Source: Kitasatospora xanthocidica (GTDB lineage: Bacteria; Actinomycetota; Actinomycetes; Streptomycetales; Streptomycetaceae). From it: a DNA stretch of 64,000 nucleotides. The stretch's first letter is position 1; every line of letters begins with the position of its first letter. The notes under the pieces are model-generated. The model was given only the letters and a program-made list of their open reading frames with translations, was not told the origin of the DNA and made no database searches. A program made the translations under genes and the position numbers. This document shows, in pieces, positions 8,442 through 16,285 of the stretch. The stretch is taken from the NCBI RefSeq assembly GCF_014656195.1, contig NZ_BNBY01000003.1, positions 124,001-188,000 of the forward strand, in the 5' to 3' direction.

Positions 8442-9463
8442 CGGCGCCACCGCAGGGTGTCGTCGACGGTGCCGGCCCCGGACGCCGCGCGGAGCACCGC
8501 GAGCCGGGTGAAGCGCTGCTCGAAGCCCTCCCGGGTGAGCCCGAACTCGCGGTAGGCCTCGGCGAGTTCGAGCGCGCCCCGCTTGACCGTCCACTCGCAG
8601 TCGAAGCCGGGGACGGCGGCCCGGAAGCGGGCGAAGTCCACCCGGTAGGAGCGGGGGTCGGCTCCGTTCTCCCCGGTGATCCGCACCTTCGCGCCCTCCA
8701 CCGCCTCGGCGACCTGCCCGGCGATCTCGGCGACGGTGACGTTGTTGGTCTCGCTGCCGATGTTGAACGCCTCGTCGTGCACCGCCTCGCGCGGCGCGGC
8801 CAGCGCGGCGGTGAAGGCCCGGGCGATGTCGGCGGCGTGCACCAGCGGGCGCCAGGGGGTGCCGTCGGAGAGCACCAGCACCTCGCCGGACAGCAGCGCG
8901 TGGCCCACCAGGTTGTTCAGCACGATGTCGGCGCGCAGCCGGGGCGAGTAGCCGAAGGCGGTGGCGTTGCGCATGAACACCGGGCTGAAGTCGCCGTCGG
9001 CCAGGTCGTGCAGGTCGTCCTCCACCCGCACCTTGGACTCCGCGTACGGCGTCACCGGGCGCAGCGGGGCGTCCTCGGCCACCAGCTCGTCGCCGCCGGC
9101 GGCGCCGTAGACCGAGCAGGTGGACGCGTACAGGAAGCGCCGTACGCCGGCGTCCCGGGCGAGCCGGGCCAGCCGTACCGAGGCGTGGTGGTTGATGTCG
9201 TAGGTGAGGTCCGGTGCCAGCGAGCCCAGCGGGTCGTTGGAGAGCGCGGCCAGGTGGATCACGGCGTCCACCCCGGCCACCTGCTCGGCGGTGACGTCGC
9301 GCAGGTCCACCCGGTGCCCGGGCGGGTCGGCGGGCGCCGGGCCGAGGACGCAGTCCGCGAACAGGCCGGAGTCCAGCCCGACGACCTCGTGCCCGGCGGC
9401 CGCGAGGACCGGGGCCATCACGGTGCCCAGGTAGCCCTGGTGTCCGGTCAGCAGTACGCGCAT
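8438..9463 (-). CDS. NAD-dependent nucleotide-sugar epimerase/dehydratase (extended SDR)
   Basis: A 341-residue extended SDR. The Rossmann motif is GHQGYLG at residues 7-13. The catalytic triad is in YASTCSVYG (Ser) and PYAESK (Tyr, Lys), with HLAALSNDP as the NAD-binding loop. Length and motifs suit a 4-epimerase, 4-reductase or dehydratase of nucleotide sugars. It lacks the wording expected of classical CDP-glucose 4,6-dehydratase (GHTGFKGSW). With the cytidylyltransferase and C-methyltransferase genes upstream it probably acts on the CDP-sugar, but which carbon it changes is open. Confidence 0.8.
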   Translation of the reverse strand: MRVLLTGHQGYLGTVMAPVLAAAGHEVVGLDSGLFADCVLGPAPADPPGHRVDLRDVTAEQVAGVDAVIHLAALSNDPLGSLAPDLTYDINHHASVRLARLARDAGVRRFLYASTCSVYGAAGGDELVAEDAPLRPVTPYAESKVRVEDDLHDLADGDFSPVFMRNATAFGYSPRLRADIVLNNLVGHALLSGEVLVLSDGTPWRPLVHAADIARAFTAALAAPREAVHDEAFNIGSETNNVTVAEIAGQVAEAVEGAKVRITGENGADPRSYRVDFARFRAAVPGFDCEWTVKRGALELAEAYREFGLTREGFEQRFTRLAVLRAASGAGTVDDTLRWRR

Positions 9464-9466
9464 GGG

Positions 9467-10114
9467 TCAGCCCTCCAGGTCGAGCGTCAGTTTGGTGGCG
9501 GCGAACGCCTCGGCGTAGCGCGCGTGGCATTCGATGCCGCGGATCCGGGCCAGCCCGAGGAAGGCCTCCCGGTCGTACCAGGGGCGGTGGCGCTGCGAGG
9601 GGTAGTGCTCCTGCAGCAGCCGGACCTTCCGTTCGGCGATCTCCGGGGTGAGCGGCTGGTAGGCCGTCGGGCGGCCGAGGTCGGCGTCCCATTTGACGAT
9701 CTCGTAGCCGAGCACCAGGTGGTCGCGGAAGGCGGTGGTCATCAGCTTCGCCAGGCCGCGGTGGTCCTGGTGGGCGTCCTCGGTGCGCGGGGCGAGGACG
9801 AGGCCGGGCTCGCCGCGTCCGCGCAGTTCCTCGACGGCGGCCTTGGCCTCGTCCCAGTGCGCGGGCAGCCGGCCGTCCGGCAGTTTGAGGACGGTCAGCC
9901 GCAGGTCGGCGCCGGGGCAGAAGGCGGCGAGCGCGGCCCGCTCCTCCTGCTCCCGCTCGCCGCCACCGCCGGAGAGCACCAGCGCGTCGACCCGCAGGCC
10001 CGGCCGCGCCAGGCACATCGTCAGCAGGGTGCCGCCGGCGCCGATGGCGATGTCGTCGCAGTGCGCGCCGACCGCGACGACGCCGGTCAGGGCGCCGGCC
10101 CGGAGGCGGATCAC
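9467..10114 (-). CDS. PIG-L family deacetylase
   Basis: A 215-residue PIG-L/LmbE-fold zinc hydrolase. The metal motif AHCDD (family consensus AHPDD) sits at about 17-21 from a GTG start, with a distal H-Q-D-H motif (EDAHQDHRGL) supplying the other zinc ligand. Family members deacetylate N-acetyl sugars. The start is the GTG overlapping the upstream cytidylyltransferase stop (GTGA). In the operon it would expose an amine on a sugar, which could then be re-acylated or recognised by the DUF4910 enzyme; this order of events is inference. Confidence 0.85.
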   Translation of the reverse strand: MIRLRAGALTGVVAVGAHCDDIAIGAGGTLLTMCLARPGLRVDALVLSGGGGEREQEERAALAAFCPGADLRLTVLKLPDGRLPAHWDEAKAAVEELRGRGEPGLVLAPRTEDAHQDHRGLAKLMTTAFRDHLVLGYEIVKWDADLGRPTAYQPLTPEIAERKVRLLQEHYPSQRHRPWYDREAFLGLARIRGIECHARYAEAFAATKLTLDLEG

Positions 10115-10908
10115 GCGGTCCTCACGCCGGAGCCGTCCTTCTCCCAGACGGCCCACGGGCGCTCGCCCCGGGCGTAGGCCTCGTCGAGCGCCGCGCGTTC
10201 CTTCACGGTGTCGGTCGGCTTCCAGAAGCCGCGGTGCTGGTGCGCCACCAGCCGTCCCTGCTTGGCCAGTCCGGCGCAGCCGTCGGCGACCAGGTCCCCG
10301 TTCTCCGGGATGTGGTCGAAGACCTCCTGGCGGAGCACGAAGTAGCCGCCGTTCTCCCACAGCGGCAGTTCGCTCACCGCGGTGATGCCCCCGACCAGGT
10401 TGTCCTCGCCGAGCTCCACGCAGTGGAACGAGGACTGCGGCGGCACCACCATCATCGACGCGCCGGCGTCCCGCCGGGAGAACCGGTCGATCATCTCCGG
10501 CAGCGGGGCGTCGGTGAGCACGTCGGCGTAGTTGGCGAGGAACATCTCGTCGCCGTCCAGGTGGTGGCGCACCCGGCGCAGCCGCTCGCCGATCGGCGAC
10601 TCGATGCCGGTCTGCGCGAAGGTGATCGTCCAGGAGGAGATGTCGGTGGACAGCAGCTCGGTCTTGCCGCCCCGCAGCACGAAGTCGTTGGACGTCGTCT
10701 CCTCGTAGTTGAGGAAGAAGTTCTTGATGTGGTGGGCCCCGTAGCCGAGGCAGAGGATGAACTCGGTGTGCCCGTGGTAGGCGTAGTAGCGCATCACGTG
10801 CCAGATCAGCGGCCGCGGCCCGACCATCGCCATCGGCTTGGGCACGTCGTCGTTGGCCCCGCTGCGCATCCGCAGCCCGTAACCGCCGCAGAACAGGACG
10901 ACCTTCAC
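10111..10908 (-). CDS. rfbF: Glucose-1-phosphate cytidylyltransferase
   Basis: A 265-residue nucleotidyltransferase matching RfbF length. It begins VVLFCGGYGLRMR followed by PKPMAMVGPRPLIWHVM, the activator and substrate-binding segments of the family. Downstream family blocks FILCLGYGAHHIKNFF and GIESPIGERL are present. It makes CDP-glucose from CTP and glucose-1-phosphate. The GTG start overlaps the upstream methyltransferase stop by GTGA; the much longer open frame upstream is out of register with any recognisable protein. No typical CDP-glucose 4,6-dehydratase gene accompanies it, which is unusual for an rfbF locus. Confidence 0.9.
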   Translation of the reverse strand: MKVVLFCGGYGLRMRSGANDDVPKPMAMVGPRPLIWHVMRYYAYHGHTEFILCLGYGAHHIKNFFLNYEETTSNDFVLRGGKTELLSTDISSWTITFAQTGIESPIGERLRRVRHHLDGDEMFLANYADVLTDAPLPEMIDRFSRRDAGASMMVVPPQSSFHCVELGEDNLVGGITAVSELPLWENGGYFVLRQEVFDHIPENGDLVADGCAGLAKQGRLVAHQHRGFWKPTDTVKERAALDEAYARGERPWAVWEKDGSGVRTA

Positions 10909-12140
10909 GGCTTCACCTCCACGATGCTCAGTTCCGGGATGGGGAAGACCAGCCGGCCGCCCCACTCGTGCACGAAGGAGAGCTGCTCGACCAGTTCGGC
11001 CCGCAGGTTCCACGGCAGGACGAGGACGTAGTCCGGCCGGTCGGTGGCGATCTGCTCGGGCGGCAGGATCGGGATCCGGGTGCCCGGGGTGAACCGGCCG
11101 TGCTTGTAGGGGTTGCGGTCGACCGTGTACGGGAGCAGGTCGGGCCGGATGCCGCAGTGGTTGAGCAGGGTGTTGCCCTTGCCCGGGGCGCCGTAGCCGA
11201 CGACCGTCTCGCCGCGCTCGGCCGCGTCGATGAGGAAGCGCAGCAGGTCCCGGCGCACCTTGGCCACCCGGGCGGAGAACTCGGTGTACCCGGAGAGCTC
11301 CCGCAACCCGGCCGCCTTCTCCCGGTCCAGCACCTCGGCCACCCGCCGGCTCGGCTCGCCGGCCGCCTCGGCCGGCCGGGCCCACAGCCGGATGGAGCCG
11401 CCGTGCGTGGGCAGCAGCTCGACGTCCACGAGCGTGAGCCCGCCGCTCTCCAGCGCCCGGGCCGCGGAGGCGACCGTGTAGTACTGGAAGTGCTCGTGGT
11501 AGATCGTGTCGTACTGGTTCTCCTCGATGAGGGTCAGCAGGTGCTGCACCTCGATGGAGACCCAGCCGTCGTCGGCCACCAGGGCGCGCAGCCCCCGGGT
11601 GAACCCGACCACGTCGGGGATGTGCGCGTACACGTTGTTGGCGACGACCAGGTCCGCCGGGCCGTGCTTGACGCGGACGTCCGCGCCGGTGACCGGGTCC
11701 AGGAAGGCCGTGAGCGTCGGCACGCCCTTCTCCCTGGCCGCGGCGCCGACGTTGACCGACGGTTCGATGCCGAGGCAGCGGATCCCCCGCTCCACGACGT
11801 GCCCGAGCAGGTACCCGTCGTTGCTGGCGACCTCGACCACGAAGGCCTCGGGGCCGAGGTCCAGCCGCTGGACGGCACCGTCGACGAAGGTCCGCGCGTG
11901 GTCCACCCAGGAGGTCGAGTAGGAGGAGAAGTAGGCGTACTGGGTGAAGGTCTCCTCCGGCGTGATCAGCGGGGGGATCTGCGCGAGCCAGCAGTCCGTG
12001 CAGACCCGCAGGTGCAGCGGGTACGCCGGCTCCGGCCGGTCCAGTTGGTCCGCGGCGAGGAAGCTCTCGCACGGCGGCGTCGCCCCCAGGTCGACGACGC
12101 TCCCCAGCGCCGTCGAACCGCAGAGTCGGCATCGTGTCAT
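10905..12140 (-). CDS. Sugar C-methyltransferase, SAM-dependent, zinc-binding N-terminus
   Basis: A 411-residue protein, the typical size of NDP-hexose C-methyltransferases (TylC3 type). There are three regions. An N-terminal zinc-binding domain carries C4-x2-C7 and C47-x2-C50. A SAM-binding fold has motif EVASNDGYLL at about 106-115. A C-terminal domain contains VGYGAPGKGNTLLNHC. The family adds a methyl branch to a 4-keto nucleotide sugar, usually at C3. Its position directly before the cytidylyltransferase gene suggests a branched CDP-linked sugar. It abuts the GT4 gene upstream with no spacer. Confidence 0.88.
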   Translation of the reverse strand: MTRCRLCGSTALGSVVDLGATPPCESFLAADQLDRPEPAYPLHLRVCTDCWLAQIPPLITPEETFTQYAYFSSYSTSWVDHARTFVDGAVQRLDLGPEAFVVEVASNDGYLLGHVVERGIRCLGIEPSVNVGAAAREKGVPTLTAFLDPVTGADVRVKHGPADLVVANNVYAHIPDVVGFTRGLRALVADDGWVSIEVQHLLTLIEENQYDTIYHEHFQYYTVASAARALESGGLTLVDVELLPTHGGSIRLWARPAEAAGEPSRRVAEVLDREKAAGLRELSGYTEFSARVAKVRRDLLRFLIDAAERGETVVGYGAPGKGNTLLNHCGIRPDLLPYTVDRNPYKHGRFTPGTRIPILPPEQIATDRPDYVLVLPWNLRAELVEQLSFVHEWGGRLVFPIPELSIVEVKP

Positions 12141-13415
12141 CTACTGCCCCCATTCCCGCCCGCGCGGGGTTCCCCGGCGCGGGCCAGCGTTTCCGTTCCC
12201 TGTCGGCGGCGCGCCGTCGGCGCCGCCGGACCGCCCCGCGATCACGGTGCGGTACTCCTCCACCAGGCGCTCCAGGCCGACGGCCGGGCTGAAGGCCCGT
12301 TCGTAGCGGCGCCGGGCGGTCCGGCCCATCTCCCGGTTGGCGGCCGGATCGGCCGTGATCCGGCGCAGGCTCTCCGCGAGCGAGGCCTCCTCGCCCGGCC
12401 GGTGCAGCAGCCCCGTCACCCCGTCCTCGACGAGCTCGACGAAGGCGCCGTGCCCGGCGGCGACGGCCGGGACCCCGGCCGCCATCGCCTCCGCGACCAC
12501 CAGGCCGAAGGTCTCCGGGGAGACCGAGGGGGCCACCACGGCGACCGCTCGCGCGACGGCCTCCCGGCACTGGGCCGGGTCGTACAGGCCGACGTAGCGC
12601 ACGTCGTCCCGGCCCGCCGCCCAGGCGGTCACCTCGGCCTCCAGCGGCCCCCCGCCGGCCAGCAGGAGCGGTACGCCCACACCGCCGGCCGCGGCGAGCC
12701 GGTCCCAGGCGGCCATCAGCAGCCGTACGCCCTTGGGCTCGGCGAGCCGGCCGAGGAAGAGCAGGTGCTCGCCGTCGCCGGTACGGCGGCTGTCCGGCTC
12801 GGGCACGAAGTTGTGCTTCACCACCAGCCGTTCGGCCGGCATGCCGGAGCGGACCAGGACGTCGCGCTGCGCCGCGGAGATGCAGAAGAACCGGTCCACG
12901 CCGGTCCACCACCGCCGCCGGTTGACCGACATGCTGACCGCGAGCGGCACCGTCGCCAGCCGGGAGTTGCGGTAGCAGCCGTGCCGGACGGCGGGCAGCC
13001 CGGTCGCCGACCCGACGCACTCGGTGCACGCCCGGCCGTCCCGGTGCAGGGTGCCGGGCGGGCAGACCTGGGTGAAGTTGTGCAGCGTGGCGACGACGGG
13101 CACACCGGCGTCGGCGCAGGCGGCGAGCACCGCCGGGGACAGCAGCGGGAAGACGTTGTGGACGTGCACCACGTCCGGCCGCTCGCCGCGGAGCCGGGCG
13201 GTGAGCTCCGCGCGGACCGGCGGGTTCCACGGCACCAGGAGCGGCACCGCGACCTTGCCGAGCAGGGAGCGGGCGGCGATGTCGTCGCTGCGCCGCTCGA
13301 ACAGGTCGACCCGGTGGCCGGCCGCGCGCAGCAGCCCCACCTCCTCGTCGACGACCCTGTTCTCCCCGCTCGGCTGCGCCGAGGAGTAGCGGTTGTGCAC
13401 CACCAGGACGTGCAC
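12141..13415 (-). CDS. Glycosyltransferase family 4
   Basis: A 424-residue GT-B enzyme. The N-terminal domain opens VLVVHNRYSSAQPSGENRVV, with a second glycine-rich acceptor region. The C-terminal donor domain has LLFLGRLAEPKG and the EX7E region SPETFGLVVAEAMAAGVP. An unusual cysteine-rich insert (TQVCPPGTLHRDGRACTEC) lies at about 115-133. Such Cys motifs occur in a subset of actinobacterial GT4 enzymes and may bind a metal. Retaining sugar transfer to the lipid-linked intermediate is the expected role. It starts two bases after the polymerase gene ends. Confidence 0.87.
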   Translation of the reverse strand: MHVLVVHNRYSSAQPSGENRVVDEEVGLLRAAGHRVDLFERRSDDIAARSLLGKVAVPLLVPWNPPVRAELTARLRGERPDVVHVHNVFPLLSPAVLAACADAGVPVVATLHNFTQVCPPGTLHRDGRACTECVGSATGLPAVRHGCYRNSRLATVPLAVSMSVNRRRWWTGVDRFFCISAAQRDVLVRSGMPAERLVVKHNFVPEPDSRRTGDGEHLLFLGRLAEPKGVRLLMAAWDRLAAAGGVGVPLLLAGGGPLEAEVTAWAAGRDDVRYVGLYDPAQCREAVARAVAVVAPSVSPETFGLVVAEAMAAGVPAVAAGHGAFVELVEDGVTGLLHRPGEEASLAESLRRITADPAANREMGRTARRRYERAFSPAVGLERLVEEYRTVIAGRSGGADGAPPTGNGNAGPRRGTPRGREWGQ

Positions 13416-13417
13416 GG

Positions 13418-14731
13418 TCAGGTCACCTCCTGTGTGCGGTCCCGACGCGGGTTACGTCGGCGCGGGACCGCGAGTGTGGTCGGCGGCGTGGCCGCGGCGG
13501 GTGTGGCGAGCAGCGAGGCGGCCAGGGCCAGGTGCAGCAGGTAGGGCGAGGCGTCGCCGAGCCCGGCCTCGGTGTACGAGGAGATCGCGACGTAGCTGAT
13601 CAGGAAGATCGCGCAGGCCCGCTCCAGCGAGGGCGGGCGCAGCAGGGCGACGCCGCCCAGCGCCAGGAGGATCGCGGCCACCAGGCCGATGCCGACCAGG
13701 CCCTGCTCGTTGTAGACGGCCAGCCAGCTGTTGTCGATCGGCAGTCCGCCGAAGGACTTGTCGCCCAGGCCGATGCCGAAGGCCTCTTCGGGGATGGTCC
13801 GGGGCTGGGTCAGCAGGGCGTCCCAGACCTTGGCCCGGCCGGTGAGGTTGGAGAAGTTCTCCTTGCTCTGGCCGCGCATGAACCAGGTCTGCAGCGCGCC
13901 GGCGAACGCCACCGCGGCGACCGTGGCCGTCACCAGCGCCCAGGTGAAGAAGCGGCGGGCGGCGGTGCTGGTCAGCAGGAGCGAGCCGATCGCCAGCGCC
14001 AGGCCGGCGAGCAGGCCGATCGTGGCCGTCCGGGTGTGGGTCATCGCGAGCAGCACGAAGGTCGGCACGATGACCATGGCCGCGCTCTTCCCGGTGGTCC
14101 GGCGGCCCAGCAGGAGCAGCACGGTGAGCCCGATGATCACCGCCGAGTACTGGCCGATCTGCGGCGGGGTGAGCGGCCACAGCGCGCCGACCAGCCGCCC
14201 GCCGTAGTACTCGGGCATGGCCGTGCCCGGGGAGATGACCAGGCCGGCGGCCACCGACCAGAGCACCGCGTAGTACATCCGGATGTGGGTGCGGACGAGC
14301 CGGAAGCTTCCGTCCCACCAGCGGCTGATCAGCCACAGGGTGGTGATGAAGATGGCCAGCCGGGTGCAGCGGAACAGCGCGCCGAGGCCGACCTCCAGCT
14401 TCAGGCTGGAGATCAGGCTGGGCACCAGCAGCAGGGTGAGCAGGGTGAGGAAGGCGCCGGGCCGGACGCGCAGCCGGGGGTTGAGCAGGAGGGCCAGCGC
14501 GAACGCGGAGACCAGCGCGCCCATGGTGGCCATCTGGATGAGCGAGCGGGGCAGCCGGACGACGGTCTTCGCCCCGGCGGAGCCGAGCGTGTTGAGGCCC
14601 AGCAGCGCCCAGACTATCCAGACGGCCTTCGGCGTGGCGTCGGGGCGTCCTTCGGCTCCGGCCGGCGTGACCGCCGTGCCCGTTCCGTCCGCCGGCGCGC
14701 CGCGAAGCGGGGCCCCGCCCATCTCAACCAC
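13418..14731 (-). CDS. Wzy-like O-antigen polymerase/ligase family membrane protein
   Basis: A 437-residue polytopic protein with about ten hydrophobic helices and a periplasm-side loop at about 260-310 (QTWFMRGQSKENFSN followed by GRAKVWDAL). That loop resembles the Wzy_C segment containing a conserved R-x-x-x-W signature. The low similarity typical of polymerases makes this a topology-and-context call. Together with the flippase and two Wzz-like proteins it completes a Wzx/Wzy-dependent assembly set. The start overlaps the upstream beta-helix gene by 8 bases. An O-antigen ligase function is the alternative. Confidence 0.75.
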   Translation of the reverse strand: MVEMGGAPLRGAPADGTGTAVTPAGAEGRPDATPKAVWIVWALLGLNTLGSAGAKTVVRLPRSLIQMATMGALVSAFALALLLNPRLRVRPGAFLTLLTLLLVPSLISSLKLEVGLGALFRCTRLAIFITTLWLISRWWDGSFRLVRTHIRMYYAVLWSVAAGLVISPGTAMPEYYGGRLVGALWPLTPPQIGQYSAVIIGLTVLLLLGRRTTGKSAAMVIVPTFVLLAMTHTRTATIGLLAGLALAIGSLLLTSTAARRFFTWALVTATVAAVAFAGALQTWFMRGQSKENFSNLTGRAKVWDALLTQPRTIPEEAFGIGLGDKSFGGLPIDNSWLAVYNEQGLVGIGLVAAILLALGGVALLRPPSLERACAIFLISYVAISSYTEAGLGDASPYLLHLALAASLLATPAAATPPTTLAVPRRRNPRRDRTQEVT

Positions 14732-16253
14732 CGGCCTTGGTGGTGGCGAAGGTGCTGCCGGTGTCCTGCCGGTACGGCGTGCCCTGCCACTGCCCGGAGT
14801 CGAGCGGGCGGCCCGGGTCGTCGGCGACGAAGGTCCACGGGCCGCGGTAGACGTTGTCGTGCCAGCGGTTGTCCTGCTTGAGGGTGATCGCCTCGGCGAC
14901 CCGCTTGCCCATGTACGGCGACCAGTCCGGGTAGGTGCCGTAGTTGGAGAGCACCGCCATCCGGCCGCAGTCCACGGTGCACTTGACGACGGAGGTGTCG
15001 AGGGCGAAGCGGTTGTCGTGGATGTCGACCCGCTGGGTCTTCCACCGGCAGTCGGAGTAGAGCGGCGGGGTGTCGATCGCCGGTTTCACGCAGCGGCCGG
15101 GGTCCTTCACCAGCAGGGTGCAGTAGCCGGTCGAGGTGTTGGCCGGGCTGTTGCAGAACCGGTCGGCGTTCTCCCAGAGGGTGATCCCGGACCAGTTGTC
15201 CTCCAGCGTGTTCCGGTAGATCTCGATCCGGTCCGTGCGGGCGGGGACCCGGGGTTCGCCGCCGGCCTCCGACAGGTAGACGGCCGCGTGCGGGAAGTCG
15301 TCGCCGTCGGCGGCGTGCCGGCGGCCCTCGACCCAGTTGTTCCGCCGGACCGTGTTGTTCCGGATGACGGCGTTGTAGCTGGTCTCGTAGATCAGCGCGG
15401 CACCGTCGTTGGCCTCCAGCACGTTGTTCTCGATCAGGAAGTCGTTGTTGTCGTTGTCCGCCCACAGCCCGGTGCCGCGGTTGTCGTGCACCCAGTTGCC
15501 GCGGATGTCGGCGCCGTCGACGGCCCAGAACTTGACGCCGCCGGTGCAGCCGCAGCCGGGCTGGCGCCGCTCCCAGTCGTCGGTGTTGTTGCCCGTGATC
15601 TCGTTGCCCTCGACCAGCAGGCCCTTGATGGAGTCGCCGGTCTTGTACGCGTTCATGCCGTACTGGCCGTTGTCGCGCAGGCAGCTGGCGCGGACCTGCT
15701 GGCGGGCGCCGGCCATCAGCCCGGCGCCGGAGTTGCCCTGGATCGTCGCGTGCTCGATCACCCACCCGTCGGCCATGTCGTGGTTGACCACGCCCTCGTC
15801 GTGCGGCGCGACGAAGCCCTGCACGGTCAGGTAGCGGATGGTGACGTCCGGGGCGGTGCCGCTGAACGCGTAGTTGTTGGTCTTCCGGCCGTCGAGCACC
15901 GCGCCCGGCGCGCCGAGGTAGGTGTCCCCCTCCTTGGTCATGACCTGGGCGTAGCGGTCCGGTTCGAGGGTGTGGGTGCCCGGGGCCAGCCAGAACGTGG
16001 TGTGCGGAGGGCTGTTCCTGGTCTTCGCGGCCAGGTCGTTGACGACCGCCGGGTCGACCGTCACGGCGCCGGGCGGCGCGGCGGCCGGCCCGGCCGGGGG
16101 CTCGGCGCACACCCGGGCCGCGGCCACCGGTGCGGTGGGCGGGGCGGTCGGCTCCGCCGGGGAGTCCGACCCGCTCGTACAGCCGGTCGTCACCAGCAGG
16201 GCGAGCGTCAGCACCGCCGCCGACGCCCACCGGTAGCTCCCGGTGATCCCCAT
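14724..16253 (-). CDS. Right-handed beta-helix lipoprotein
   Basis: A 509-residue protein with a lipoprotein signal peptide (LALLVTTGC, Cys25) followed by an A/P-rich linker. A long run of parallel beta-helix repeats then shows the ladder N-N-x-x-x-N and G-x-G-L (IEGNEITGNNTDDW, GNWVHDNRGTGLWADNDNN). The start is the ATG after AGGTGG; a second in-frame ATG 18 bases upstream is the alternative. Secreted beta-helix proteins in polysaccharide operons act as lyases, C5-epimerases or hydrolases. The AlgD-like gene in the same operon makes a mannuronan-type substrate possible. The catalytic residues could not be assigned. Confidence 0.75.
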   Translation of the reverse strand: MGITGSYRWASAAVLTLALLVTTGCTSGSDSPAEPTAPPTAPVAAARVCAEPPAGPAAAPPGAVTVDPAVVNDLAAKTRNSPPHTTFWLAPGTHTLEPDRYAQVMTKEGDTYLGAPGAVLDGRKTNNYAFSGTAPDVTIRYLTVQGFVAPHDEGVVNHDMADGWVIEHATIQGNSGAGLMAGARQQVRASCLRDNGQYGMNAYKTGDSIKGLLVEGNEITGNNTDDWERRQPGCGCTGGVKFWAVDGADIRGNWVHDNRGTGLWADNDNNDFLIENNVLEANDGAALIYETSYNAVIRNNTVRRNNWVEGRRHAADGDDFPHAAVYLSEAGGEPRVPARTDRIEIYRNTLEDNWSGITLWENADRFCNSPANTSTGYCTLLVKDPGRCVKPAIDTPPLYSDCRWKTQRVDIHDNRFALDTSVVKCTVDCGRMAVLSNYGTYPDWSPYMGKRVAEAITLKQDNRWHDNVYRGPWTFVADDPGRPLDSGQWQGTPYRQDTGSTFATTKAGG

Positions 16254-16285
16254 CCGCCCCACCTGCCTCATCCCTACCCGTCGCA

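Noticed and set aside
8438-9463. Assigning this SDR as CDP-glucose 4,6-dehydratase
   Set aside because: It lacks the expected family wording near the nucleotide motif and looks more like an epimerase/reductase; left as general SDR.
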